NCBI RefSeq assembly: GCF_001639065.2
Contig: NZ_LQXO02000061.1
Coordinates: 1 to 36,394 of the forward strand
DNA length: 36,394 nt
Reading direction: 5' to 3'
DNA from: Vibrio barjaei
Lineage (GTDB): Bacteria > Pseudomonadota > Gammaproteobacteria > Enterobacterales > Vibrionaceae
The position numbers and the translations under genes were made by a program. The notes below the pieces were generated by a model. The model was not told where the DNA came from. It did no database searches and worked only from the letters and a program-made list of their open reading frames with translations. Below, in pieces: positions 15,702 through 23,455 of this stretch (position 1 is the first letter of the stretch; the number at the start of each line of letters is the position of its first letter).

Positions 15702-15839
15702 ATGAATGCTACAGCAATTAGTAACGAAAGCAGCCAGGCGCCAATCAAACCTTCTTTTTTCAATGAAGTGTTTTTCTTTGCTAAGGCAAGCGTAGTGATG
15801 GCAGCGATTGTCCTTTTAGTGGCGTCTGCTTGGGTTTAA
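15702..15839 (+). CDS. 45-aa single-pass membrane peptide
   Basis: A 45-residue frame from ATG 15702 to TAA 15837-15839, preceded by GGGAAT. The first 20 residues are polar (MNATAISNESSQAPIK), followed by an aromatic stretch FFNEVFFFAKA and a hydrophobic segment VVMAAIVLLVASAWV that reaches the C-terminus. It is therefore predicted as a tail-anchored or single-span small membrane protein. I do not recognise the family. A CRP-like site upstream supports real expression. It converges with the FucP-like permease gene. A GC-rich dyad GGGGG-TATAT-CCCCC lies at 15867-15881, after the stop. Confidence 0.6.
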   Translation: MNATAISNESSQAPIKPSFFNEVFFFAKASVVMAAIVLLVASAWV

Positions 15840-15957
15840 TCTTCCCTGAGCACCTTTTTTGATGTCGGGGGTATATCCCCCTCGCTATTCATCTAGCTCC
15901 ACTTTCAGCCTTCCTATTGTTAAATCCAATCTAATCCCGAAAGACACTTTCTGTATT

Positions 15958-17163
15958 TCAGGGTTTATCGTGCTTATTCAAGCTAGACCAATACAAAATA
16001 GTCATGGCCAAGTAGGCGATTACGGGCACAATGTAGCTTATGCTCAACGAAAATTCGTCAATTAATGTGGCTTGGGCGAAGGGCAACATGACTCCGCCTA
16101 TCGAGCACATAATCAAGATTGCAGCACCCTGAGAGCTATGTTTCCCAGAAGCCTGTAGTGCTCGCGCGTATATAATGGGGTAGAGCGTCGCATTACATAG
16201 TCCAACTAATAATAATAGAAATCCCACCCAACTTGCTTGCTCAAACAGTGCGGTCAAGCTAATCAGTGTGGCGACAACGCAGGCAAATGAAAACAAACCA
16301 TGACGATTTACCCAGTGGCCGAACTTCGCGAACAGCAAGCGTCCAAGGAACATACCGACCCAGTAAGCAGCGATAAACTGCGTCGCCTGAATCAGTCCAA
16401 AGCCGCCATACGATCCATCTGCAAGGTAGGTGATGGTAAAGGTACCAAAACTGACTTCAACACCAATATAGAGAAGTAGCACCGTAGCAAGTGTCATAAA
16501 CTCTCGGTTACCAAGCAAACAGAAAAGACCTCTCCAAAAACCTGAGACTTGTTTCGGTTTGATATCCGGCAGATCTACTTTGCTAAAAAACACCAGTAGA
16601 CCAAAGAAAAAACTCGTAATCAGTAAAAACAGTATCGACACATGGAACGAGGTATCTGCGAAACCTAATGTTGTTGCTGCAACAATGATAGCAGTCAGAG
16701 CTAATGGCCCAAGCACTGTACCAACAGAGTTTGCCGCTGTAGCAATACTTTGCCTTATGACACTTTTATCTGGTGTAGATAACAATGATACGTAAGGTGA
16801 ACTCACAACTTGGATGGCAGAAATGCCTGACGCCATAAGCAGAATGCCTAATAGGGTCGGATATAGTGACTCTGTCCTAACAAGATAAGCCATAGCTAAA
16901 CAACCTAACAAACACCAGCAGAGGCAGTATTTCATGGTGGTTCGATAACCAAACTTCGCCATAACGAATGACGTTGGAAGCGACACGGTCACTCGCGTAA
17001 TGAAAAAGGCCATTGGAAACAACATGGCCATTTTATAGTCTAAAGCAAACGCATCTTTGTAGTAGGGAATAAGAGAATTACTTGAAACGGTAATCAAGCC
17101 CCAAATAAAAAATATCAGTGATAATAAGACAAGTGGGGCATCTTTTAGATGAAATGCTCTCAT
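15958..17163 (-). CDS. FucP-like sugar MFS permease
   Basis: A 401-aa, 12-helix transporter of the fucose:proton symporter (FHS) branch of the major facilitator superfamily. The first helix FFIWGLITVSSNSLIPYYKDAF matches the 'F..WG......LIP' signature, and the AASGISAIQVVSSPYVSLL-type region in helix 4 is also characteristic. It starts with ATG 17163 behind a very strong AAAGGAGG ribosome-binding site. It is the last gene of the yia-type operon, but an attenuator-like hairpin precedes it. It likely imports a sugar processed by the upstream enzymes, duplicating or complementing the TRAP transporter. Confidence 0.8.
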   Translation of the reverse strand: MRAFHLKDAPLVLLSLIFFIWGLITVSSNSLIPYYKDAFALDYKMAMLFPMAFFITRVTVSLPTSFVMAKFGYRTTMKYCLCWCLLGCLAMAYLVRTESLYPTLLGILLMASGISAIQVVSSPYVSLLSTPDKSVIRQSIATAANSVGTVLGPLALTAIIVAATTLGFADTSFHVSILFLLITSFFFGLLVFFSKVDLPDIKPKQVSGFWRGLFCLLGNREFMTLATVLLLYIGVEVSFGTFTITYLADGSYGGFGLIQATQFIAAYWVGMFLGRLLFAKFGHWVNRHGLFSFACVVATLISLTALFEQASWVGFLLLLVGLCNATLYPIIYARALQASGKHSSQGAAILIMCSIGGVMLPFAQATLIDEFSLSISYIVPVIAYLAMTILYWSSLNKHDKP

Positions 17164-17179
17164 TGTGCCTCCTTTACCT

Positions 17180-17212
17180 ATAAAAAAAGCAGAAGATACC
17201 CTTCTGCTTTTT
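17180..17212 (-). terminator. Strong hairpin upstream of the FucP-like gene
   Basis: A perfect 12-bp stem (AAAAAGCAGAAG at 17184-17195, CTTCTGCTTTTT at 17201-17212) with a 5-nt loop. Read leftward it ends in a run of seven T. It has all features of a Rho-independent terminator, yet the permease ribosome-binding site starts only a few bases later, so it probably attenuates read-through into the permease. Confidence 0.85.
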
Positions 17213-17229
17213 GCCTCAATTAAGAAAAT

Positions 17230-17553
17230 CTAGCTACACACAAAGTTGATGTGATGAACATGGATATTGTATTTCTCAATGATGACTTTGGTGGCGAGCA
17301 TACTCCTGACACGTGAATCAGAATCCAAAGCTTTTAGCATCGTCGCTTCGTCTTCATAACTGTGTTGCATCATCAACAACAAGTTCTTGTGGCTATCGGC
17401 TTCGATGGCTTCAGGTTTGTTAACAACGACGCCAAGGTTATTTGGAAAGGTGCGAATAATAGGCACAACTTCATTTTCCATATACTGATAGAAATCTTGT
17501 TTCTGTTCTTCGGTTAACTCGGCTTCAAAGAAAGCGGTGCGAATAATCGTCAT
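17230..17553 (-). CDS. Dimeric alpha/beta-barrel (ABM/YgiN-like) protein
   Basis: A 107-aa protein with the sequence rhythm of the antibiotic biosynthesis monooxygenase / YgiN fold: beta strand MTIIRTAFFEAEL, a helix EEQKQDFYQYMENEVVPIIRTFPNNLGVVVNKP, then LLLMMQHSYEDEATMLKALDS and a final strand with HVHHINFV. Such proteins are homodimers acting as small cofactor-free oxygenases or sugar mutarotases (the L-rhamnose mutarotase RhaM shares the fold). In a sugar operon, a mutarotase or binding role is as likely as a monooxygenase. Strong AGGGGA site upstream; 12 bp after the epimerase gene. Confidence 0.6.
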   Translation of the reverse strand: MTIIRTAFFEAELTEEQKQDFYQYMENEVVPIIRTFPNNLGVVVNKPEAIEADSHKNLLLMMQHSYEDEATMLKALDSDSRVRSMLATKVIIEKYNIHVHHINFVCS

Positions 17554-17565
17554 AACGTTGTCCCC

Positions 17566-18435
17566 TTACAGCTCAAAACCAGATTGGTTAGCGATGGATT
17601 TGAGGGTCGCTTTGGCTTTAGTGATATCCTCGAACCAGTTGTCGTTTTGAGCCCACATTTCGATAACGAGAGGCCCGCGATAGTCTATATCAGCTAACGT
17701 CTTAAAAATCGAAGTGAAGTCGACTTGACCTTCACCGATGACCAAGTCACGGAACTGACCATCACAGGTTTCTGAGACGCGTAGTGTATCTTTCAAATGG
17801 ACTTGAACCAGATGATCGCGGCTTAACCTGAGTTCAGTGCACACATCGTGATTCCAACCTGAAATATTGCCGACGTCGGGATAGGCCATAAAATAAGGGG
17901 ACGGAACCTCACGTTTGAGCACTTCAAATTTACTGAGCGAGTTTAGGTATGGAGTATCCATAATCTCCACTCCGAGCATGATGCCCGCTCTTTCTGCTAG
18001 CTTGGTTGCTTGTTTCATGCCTTCAATAAAAAGGCGATGGGTTTCTGCCGATTGAGGTTCATAGTAAACATCATAGCCGGCCATCTGAATGCAGCGGATG
18101 CCAAGCTTGAAGGCAAGAGCAATCGCTTTTTCCATGATGACATGGGATTCTGCGCGAATGCTTTCGTCCATTGAACCAAATGGGAATTTGCGATGCGCAC
18201 TTAAGCACATGGATTGCAAAGGCATTTCATGCTTTTCGCATAAGTGACGAAGTTGATAGATTTCTTCATCTGACCAATCTAAGCGGGCGCGTCGCTCGTC
18301 TGTTTCGTCAACTGAGATTTCGACAAAGTCGAATCCCGCTTGTTTGGCTTTAATTAAGCGCTCTTCCCAAGAAAGAGACGCTGGCATTGCTTTTTCGTAA
18401 ATACCTAATCTGAATTTGTTTTGAGAGTTGAACAT
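17566..18435 (-). CDS. sgbU: L-xylulose/L-ribulose-5-phosphate 3-epimerase
   Basis: A 289-aa TIM-barrel enzyme (xylose isomerase-like) of the UlaE/SgbU family, which interconverts L-xylulose 5-phosphate and L-ribulose 5-phosphate. Visible family features are LGIYEKAMPASLSWEERLIKA at the N-terminus, FVEISVDETDERRARLDW, SMCLSAHRKFPFGS, and metal ligands in GVEIMDTPYLNS, YPDVGNIS and VHLKDT, ending with the ligand glutamate in LVIEMWAQ. Length matches E. coli SgbU/UlaE (284-286). The ribosome-binding site AAGGAAAA is good. It acts after the decarboxylase (19212) and before the 4-epimerase (22680). I cannot distinguish SgbU from UlaE by sequence alone; gene order favours the yia set. Confidence 0.88.
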   Translation of the reverse strand: MFNSQNKFRLGIYEKAMPASLSWEERLIKAKQAGFDFVEISVDETDERRARLDWSDEEIYQLRHLCEKHEMPLQSMCLSAHRKFPFGSMDESIRAESHVIMEKAIALAFKLGIRCIQMAGYDVYYEPQSAETHRLFIEGMKQATKLAERAGIMLGVEIMDTPYLNSLSKFEVLKREVPSPYFMAYPDVGNISGWNHDVCTELRLSRDHLVQVHLKDTLRVSETCDGQFRDLVIGEGQVDFTSIFKTLADIDYRGPLVIEMWAQNDNWFEDITKAKATLKSIANQSGFEL

Positions 18436-18445
18436 ACTTTTTTCC

Positions 18446-19204
18446 TTAAAAAAGTTGTTCCTCTATACGCGCGTTGATGTCTTGAATTTTACTGGCAATT
18501 TCTTCATAACCTAATGCTTTCATTTTTGGAGTTAGTGAAGAAACGCTGACTGCGTATACAGGGGTGTTGTTTTTGTCAAAAATAGGAACAGCCACACAAG
18601 AAATACCTGCTTCGTTTTCTTCATCATCTAAGGCATAGCCACGGGCTTTGATTTGATCAAGAACGCTGAAGAACTGAGATTTGTCTAGAATGGTATTCTC
18701 AGTTAACGGTTTCATTGTACTGACATTACGTTGCCAATAAGTTTCTCGTACCGCATCGGTGCTAAATGCGAGGTAACATTTCCCGGCAGCTGAGCAGTAC
18801 ATAGGAGAATGCAACCCAACATAGGTACGAGTTCGAAAGGCGGCGTTGACTGGCTCGAACTTGTCTTTAAAGATGATATTGTCAGCATCAAACGACAGAA
18901 AATTAACGGTTTCATTAACGTCGTTAAGTAGCTCTGATAGGAAAGGCTTAACCGCTCCTGTTACGTCAGAGTTAATTGCAGCATGACCGAGTTGTACCAG
19001 CTTCATAGTGAGACGATATTCTTTACCAGAACTCATTTGAGCAACGTATCCTGAGGCTTCAAATGTTGCCAAAATGCGATGGACTGAAGACTTATTAAAG
19101 CCAGTGCCCTCAGACACTTTTTGTAGAGAAATTCCATTCGGATAGTTCCCTAGAAATTCGAGTACACTCAACGCTTTAGACAACGATTTAATTTGTTCAC
19201 TCAT
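18446..19204 (-). CDS. yiaJ: YiaJ-like IclR-family repressor of the sugar operon
   Basis: A 252-aa IclR-family regulator. The winged helix spans SLSKALSVLEFLGNYPNGISLQKVSEGTGFNKSSVHRILATFEASGYV and the effector domain includes GLHSPMYCSAAGKCYLAF and GYALDDEENEAGISCVAVPIFD. It resembles E. coli YiaJ (repressor of yiaKLMNOPQRS). In E. coli the gene is divergent from yiaK; here it is inside the operon, between the decarboxylase and epimerase genes, so it would be autoregulated by default. Candidate operators are the ATTCC-containing repeats upstream of yiaK. The name is by context and similarity. Confidence 0.8.
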   Translation of the reverse strand: MSEQIKSLSKALSVLEFLGNYPNGISLQKVSEGTGFNKSSVHRILATFEASGYVAQMSSGKEYRLTMKLVQLGHAAINSDVTGAVKPFLSELLNDVNETVNFLSFDADNIIFKDKFEPVNAAFRTRTYVGLHSPMYCSAAGKCYLAFSTDAVRETYWQRNVSTMKPLTENTILDKSQFFSVLDQIKARGYALDDEENEAGISCVAVPIFDKNNTPVYAVSVSSLTPKMKALGYEEIASKIQDINARIEEQLF

Positions 19205-19211
19205 ATACGTG

Positions 19212-19856
19212 CTACCAATGTTTTCCTATTTCATTGTGAAAACTTTCTGCCACCTCACGACCATTGCTGCTAGCTAACGCTCGACCAGCAATAAATGACT
19301 TAACAGAAAGATTCTTAAACAAATGCAGATCGTCAGGCACAATACCACCAGTAATGGATAGTTCAATTCCTAAATTCGATAATTCCTGCATTTTGTCTAA
19401 ATCTTGTTGGGTCCAATTGACACCAGCGAGCTCTGCGTCACGCGAGCGATGGTAAATAGCTTGGGTAATTCCCATTTCAACCCATGCCTTGGCGTCATCC
19501 AACGTCCAGTGTCCATATAACTCTATTTGCACTTCACCATCGAACTTATCAGTCACGTTTTTTGCTGAACGTATGGTTTCAATATGAGCTGCAGCGCTTA
19601 CGGTGACCCAGTTAGCGCCAGCCTCCATTGCCAAACGCGCTAAAATCGCGCTTGCATCGGTTATTTTCATGTCGCAGACAACGGTATGATTTGGGTATTT
19701 TTCGCGGAGGACCTTTACACTGTCCACGCCATGAGCGAACGCTAAAATAGTTCCGACTTCAATGACATCAAGCTTGTCCGCAACATGTTCTATTGACATC
19801 AGAGCAGTATCGAGGTCGGTTGCGTCAAGTGCCATTTGCAGTAAAGGTTTAGGCAT
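19212..19856 (-). CDS. sgbH: 3-keto-L-gulonate-6-phosphate decarboxylase
   Basis: A 214-aa enzyme of the orotidine-monophosphate-decarboxylase suprafamily (UlaD/SgbH), which decarboxylates 3-keto-L-gulonate 6-phosphate to L-xylulose 5-phosphate with Mg2+. The family motifs are MALDATDL at the first strand, DVIEVGTIL, VVCDMKITDAS (the DxKxxD active-site cluster), then ELYGHWTLDDA and SITGGIVPDDL with FIAGRALA for the phosphate-binding loop. Start chosen at ATG 19856 because GAGGAT lies 8 bp upstream; it overlaps the kinase stop by 8 bp, a coupled arrangement. The hexulose-6-phosphate synthases are close relatives, but context favours SgbH. Confidence 0.9.
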   Translation of the reverse strand: MPKPLLQMALDATDLDTALMSIEHVADKLDVIEVGTILAFAHGVDSVKVLREKYPNHTVVCDMKITDASAILARLAMEAGANWVTVSAAAHIETIRSAKNVTDKFDGEVQIELYGHWTLDDAKAWVEMGITQAIYHRSRDAELAGVNWTQQDLDKMQELSNLGIELSITGGIVPDDLHLFKNLSVKSFIAGRALASSNGREVAESFHNEIGKHW

Positions 19857-21342
19857 CGATTTCATCCTCAAATTGTTTGAATAACTGAACCAGTTTTTGG
19901 TAGTTGTGGTACTTCTTTTGGTAACGTGAATAGTTCTCTGGATTGGGTTCGATGCGAGACATCGAATTGGTCATGCTTTTAGTGCACTCTTGAAGTGACG
20001 CAAACTCTCCTGAGCCAACCATAGCCATCATGGCCGCACCTAAAGAGCCGGTTTCATCCACATCAGATATCTCTACTGTCATGCCGGTTAGGTCGGCTAA
20101 CATTTGCATCCACACGGGGCTCATGGCTGGGCCGCCCGTTACCTTTAGTACGTTTGCTTTTGGAAAACGTTGACGCATCCGTTCAAGGTGCAGGTTGTGA
20201 CAGAAAATAATTCCTTCCCAGATCGCTTGAATTAAGTGTCCCTTACTGTGGTGAGACTGAAGACCATAAAAGCCAGATTTCAATCCTAAGCCTTGATTGG
20301 ATCCGTAAAGGAAAGGCACAAAGTAGACCGAACTTGATGCTGGTGCTAGGGCTGCCACCAATGTTTGGTTTTGTGCATGGTCGAGCTCACCACTGTCTCC
20401 AAGGTAATCGGCGAACCATTCGTAGTTGCCAGCCGAAGTCGGGCTAGCCTCATGAATAATGTATTCATCGTCAATGGCGTAGTGACCATAGACAAAGTTA
20501 TGACGCTCTTTCGTAACATGTTTTGAGATGCCAGAGGTGACCGCCCATGTGCCCATTACATAGTTGAGCGTGTCTTCAGACGAATTTATTCCCGAGCATA
20601 TTGCGGTGGAGACCACATCAAAAAGACCACCGAATACCGGAGTGCCTTCGGCAAGTCCGGTCTCTTTAGCAATCGCAGCAGTAATTTTGCCAGCTTGCTG
20701 CTGCGGTTTAACGATAGGGGGGAGTGCATCCCAGAGCTCTTCAATACCGAAGGTGCTTAGAAGTGATTTATCGTATTCACCTGTGATGGAATTGAAAAGG
20801 TTACTCTCTGACATATTGGTCAGTTCGGCGGCAACTTCCCCGGTTAGGCGATATCTCAAATAATCATGGGACATCAGAACTGCACCGATATTGTTGTAAC
20901 GATCGACCTCATTGTCTTTGACCCAGCGAAGGATAGACACTGGATGTCCTGTCCAAAGCGTTTGCAAAGTTGTTGGATAAATCGCCTCGGCAACGCCTTG
21001 ATCTAACCAGTCTTTGACTATGGGTAAAGAGCGCGAATCGGAGGACATGATGCCATAGCCTAGGTTTTCCCCTTGCTTGTCTAGTAGATACACTCCTTTT
21101 CCTTGCGCAGAAATACTCAGCCCTTTGATGAGGCTTGGGTCAACTTCAGTGGTTGCTAGCAACTGTCGAATTACGTCAACGGCGTTTTGCCACAATGCAT
21201 CCAAATCACGCTCAACCCAACCTTGTTGATTGTTGATAACGCTTGCCGAGACGCGAGCGAGTCCACATTGGGTGCCTTTAGCGTCAAATAACGCGGCTTT
21301 CATAAAGGTGCCGCCGGAATCAATACCGATGTAGTAGTTCAT
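19849..21342 (-). CDS. lyxK: L-xylulose / 3-keto-L-gulonate kinase (FGGY)
   Basis: A 497-aa FGGY-family carbohydrate kinase, nearly the length of E. coli LyxK (498). The N-terminal phosphate-1 motif is YYIGIDSGGTFMKAALFD, the substrate region contains GWVERDLDALW and MSSDSRSLP, the catalytic aspartate lies in GGLFDVVSTAICSG, and the C-terminal ATP-binding part has KVTGGPAMSPVWMQMLADLTG followed by GSLGAAMMA. In the yia pathway it phosphorylates 3-keto-L-gulonate (or L-xylulose). Its ATG overlaps the yiaL stop by 1 nt (TAATG), and its end overlaps the decarboxylase start, so expression is tightly coupled. Confidence 0.9.
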   Translation of the reverse strand: MNYYIGIDSGGTFMKAALFDAKGTQCGLARVSASVINNQQGWVERDLDALWQNAVDVIRQLLATTEVDPSLIKGLSISAQGKGVYLLDKQGENLGYGIMSSDSRSLPIVKDWLDQGVAEAIYPTTLQTLWTGHPVSILRWVKDNEVDRYNNIGAVLMSHDYLRYRLTGEVAAELTNMSESNLFNSITGEYDKSLLSTFGIEELWDALPPIVKPQQQAGKITAAIAKETGLAEGTPVFGGLFDVVSTAICSGINSSEDTLNYVMGTWAVTSGISKHVTKERHNFVYGHYAIDDEYIIHEASPTSAGNYEWFADYLGDSGELDHAQNQTLVAALAPASSSVYFVPFLYGSNQGLGLKSGFYGLQSHHSKGHLIQAIWEGIIFCHNLHLERMRQRFPKANVLKVTGGPAMSPVWMQMLADLTGMTVEISDVDETGSLGAAMMAMVGSGEFASLQECTKSMTNSMSRIEPNPENYSRYQKKYHNYQKLVQLFKQFEDEIDA

Positions 21343-21830
21343 TATTTGGCTTCCAGTATGTCGTTATGAATCTTAACCACAAGCTTCCTTACTGGCTGGT
21401 TATCATCATTTTGGATATTGGTAATGTGCACGATATTGGGTGTGAACAAGTAAAATTGGTTTGGTGTAGCGTGAATGAAGTTCAGTGCAATGCCATCATG
21501 GTTGTAGAATTGCAGGTCTCTTTGTTCTAAATAAGGCTCGGCGTCAGTGTGCTTGCCCGTATCGATAGACCATGCCATGGTTTCGTTACCCTCTAGCACA
21601 ATTTGCAAATCAGAATGGTATTTATGAACTTCAGGCTTGAAGTTTTCTAAAGGCTCTTTGTTGTATTCCAGTACAACAAACCACGCTTTATTAGGATCAA
21701 AACCAGGCAATTCATGACGGCCCAAAGTAAGAGATACGTGATCAAGGCTATTTAAGTATTCCAAGACGTTTTGGATAACTGCAGGGTATGACTTGGTTAT
21801 AGAATTAGGTTGAGTGTTTCCAACTAACAT
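21342..21830 (-). CDS. yiaL: YhcH/YjgK/YiaL-family protein
   Basis: A 162-aa cupin-like beta-barrel of the YhcH/YjgK/YiaL (DUF386) family, which binds metal and is found in sialate, ascorbate and uronate operons. Characteristic segments are GRHELPGF, WFVVLEYNKEP with FKPEVHKYHSDLQIVLEGNE, and NFIHATPNQFYLFTPNIVHITNIQ. The conserved HKYHSDLQ contains the metal-binding histidines. Members are proposed sugar anomerases or isomerases; the exact reaction in this pathway is not settled. In E. coli the gene follows yiaK; here it is next to the kinase. Confidence 0.88.
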   Translation of the reverse strand: MLVGNTQPNSITKSYPAVIQNVLEYLNSLDHVSLTLGRHELPGFDPNKAWFVVLEYNKEPLENFKPEVHKYHSDLQIVLEGNETMAWSIDTGKHTDAEPYLEQRDLQFYNHDGIALNFIHATPNQFYLFTPNIVHITNIQNDDNQPVRKLVVKIHNDILEAK

Positions 21831-21847
21831 AGAGTTCTCGATTTCTA

Positions 21848-22669
21848 TTAATGAGTATTGAGAAAGAGTTGTTTTAATAACACTGCCAAGCCGCGCTTAT
21901 CATCATTGGTTGTTTGGGTGATAAGGTCGGCGGTGCTTTTTACTGTGTCATCGGCGTTTTGCATGGCGATACCAATACCAGCAGCCTTCAACATGGAGAT
22001 ATCGTTGTGGTTGTCACCTACGGCCACGCATTCCTCCAGTGCGATGCCTAACGGAAAAACATACCGACTTAACGCATTGCCTTTACTATTGCCTGTTGCC
22101 GCAAAATCGACTCGGTCAACCCACGAACGCTCGCCATTAAAGTGGCTTTTGATAAAGGACAGTTTTGCAAAACTATCCACGTCACCCTCGACGACAAATT
22201 TCCAAATGTAGTCTGAGCGTTGAGCTTCCAGTTGAAAATCGTCCACCTTCTGAATATTAGGGCGATCGTTTTCTGGGAAAGTTAGTGACCAGGTAAGTAA
22301 TGACTCCATGTAGTCAATAGGACGCGATCGTGAGTAGAGCATGGCATCACGAACGTACATCACCATTTTTAGGTTATGCGCCTGCGAGAGCGTGATGAAC
22401 TGTTTGGCGGTGCTCTTGTCGATGGCGTTTTCTTGAATGACCGAGTTGCTTTGGTAGTCAAAGATATAGGTACCGTTACAGCAAATGATTGGCGTCGATA
22501 AACCAAGCTGGTCGTAGTAAGGCTTCGCAGCGACATGGTGACGACCTGTAACAATCATTACATGTGTACTGATTGCAATCTGTTGTATTGTCTCGATCAA
22601 CTCTCTGCTGATAGTGTGCTCTGAGTTGAGCACGGTCCCATCCAGATCTAACGCCAATAATCTGTACAT
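21848..22669 (-). CDS. Cof-type HAD-IIB sugar phosphatase
   Basis: A 273-aa haloacid dehalogenase of the Cof/YidA type. Motif I is LALDLDGTVLNSEHTIS at the N-terminus, motif II VMIVTGRHHVAAKPYY, then CCNGTYIFD in the cap approach, the lysine of motif III in NSKGNALSRYV, and motif IV VAVGDNHNDISMLKAAG. The true start is ATG 22669 (YRLLALDLDG); the open frame upstream to 22927 overlaps the epimerase gene and is not expected to be coding. This gene is not part of the E. coli yia operon. It may remove toxic phosphosugars that build up in the pathway, which is inference. Confidence 0.85.
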   Translation of the reverse strand: MYRLLALDLDGTVLNSEHTISRELIETIQQIAISTHVMIVTGRHHVAAKPYYDQLGLSTPIICCNGTYIFDYQSNSVIQENAIDKSTAKQFITLSQAHNLKMVMYVRDAMLYSRSRPIDYMESLLTWSLTFPENDRPNIQKVDDFQLEAQRSDYIWKFVVEGDVDSFAKLSFIKSHFNGERSWVDRVDFAATGNSKGNALSRYVFPLGIALEECVAVGDNHNDISMLKAAGIGIAMQNADDTVKSTADLITQTTNDDKRGLAVLLKQLFLNTH

Positions 22670-22679
22670 ATGAACGCCC

Positions 22680-23372
22680 TTATTTCTGTCCATAGTATGA
22701 ATTTTTACCGTGTTTACGGTTGTAGTGTTTGTCGAGCAACTCGGGTTGGATGGCGACTTCTGGGCTGATAGCACGAGTAGCGGTTGCCATTGCTGCAATT
22801 TCCTCCATAACGACGGCATTGTGCACGGCATCAGAGCCATCTTTACCCCAAGTAAACGGAGCATGACCAGCGATGATGGCACCCGGCATAGCTTGTGGGT
22901 CAATATCTCTTTGGCTAAATTCTTCAATGATCACGAGTCCGGTGTTTTTCTCATAATCGGTCTCGATTTCTTCCTTGCTTAGTAAACGTGTGCAAGGGAC
23001 ATCTCCATAGAAGTAGTCTGCGTGAGTAGTGCCTAGGGCTGGGATATCTCGGCCTGCTTGTGCCCAAATTGTCGCATTACGTGAATGGGTGTGAACAATG
23101 CCGCCGATGGTAGGGAAAGCTCTGTATAGCTCAATATGCGTTGCGGTATCGCTTGAAGGGTTCAGATTACCTTCGAGGCGATTGCCTTCAAGATCAATAA
23201 CGACAATATCATCGACCTTCATCACATCGTATTCCACTCCCGATGGCTTGATTGCAATTACGCCAAGTTCACGATCGATTTCTGATACGTTGCCCCAGGT
23301 GAAGGTTACAAGACCATATTTAGGTAGTTGTAAATTTGCAGCGAGTACGCGTTGCTTCAATTCTTGGTACAT
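22680..23372 (-). CDS. sgbE: L-ribulose-5-phosphate 4-epimerase
   Basis: A 230-aa class II aldolase-like enzyme nearly colinear with E. coli AraD/SgbE/UlaF (228-231 aa). It converts L-ribulose 5-phosphate to D-xylulose 5-phosphate. Visible motifs are LVTFTWGNVSE (phosphate binding), KPSGVEYDVM, GGIVHTHSRNATIWAQAG with the two zinc-binding histidines, TTHADYFYGDVPCTR, and GHAPFTWGKDGSDAVHNAVVMEE with a third histidine. The C-terminal LLDKHYNRKHGKNSYYGQ holds the catalytic tyrosine region. Last enzymatic step linking the operon to the pentose phosphate pathway. The ribosome-binding site is weak. Confidence 0.93.
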   Translation of the reverse strand: MYQELKQRVLAANLQLPKYGLVTFTWGNVSEIDRELGVIAIKPSGVEYDVMKVDDIVVIDLEGNRLEGNLNPSSDTATHIELYRAFPTIGGIVHTHSRNATIWAQAGRDIPALGTTHADYFYGDVPCTRLLSKEEIETDYEKNTGLVIIEEFSQRDIDPQAMPGAIIAGHAPFTWGKDGSDAVHNAVVMEEIAAMATATRAISPEVAIQPELLDKHYNRKHGKNSYYGQK

Positions 23373-23455
23373 AAATAAACTGCCGTTGTTCGTGTTTTAG
23401 GAAAAGGGTACAAAGAAGGATTGCCCAGATAAGCTCCAGGCAACCTTGATGATGG

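Noticed and set aside
22670..22927. N-terminal extension of the HAD phosphatase frame
   Set aside because: It overlaps the L-ribulose-5-phosphate 4-epimerase coding region and lacks family similarity; the ATG at 22669 directly precedes the DLDGT motif.
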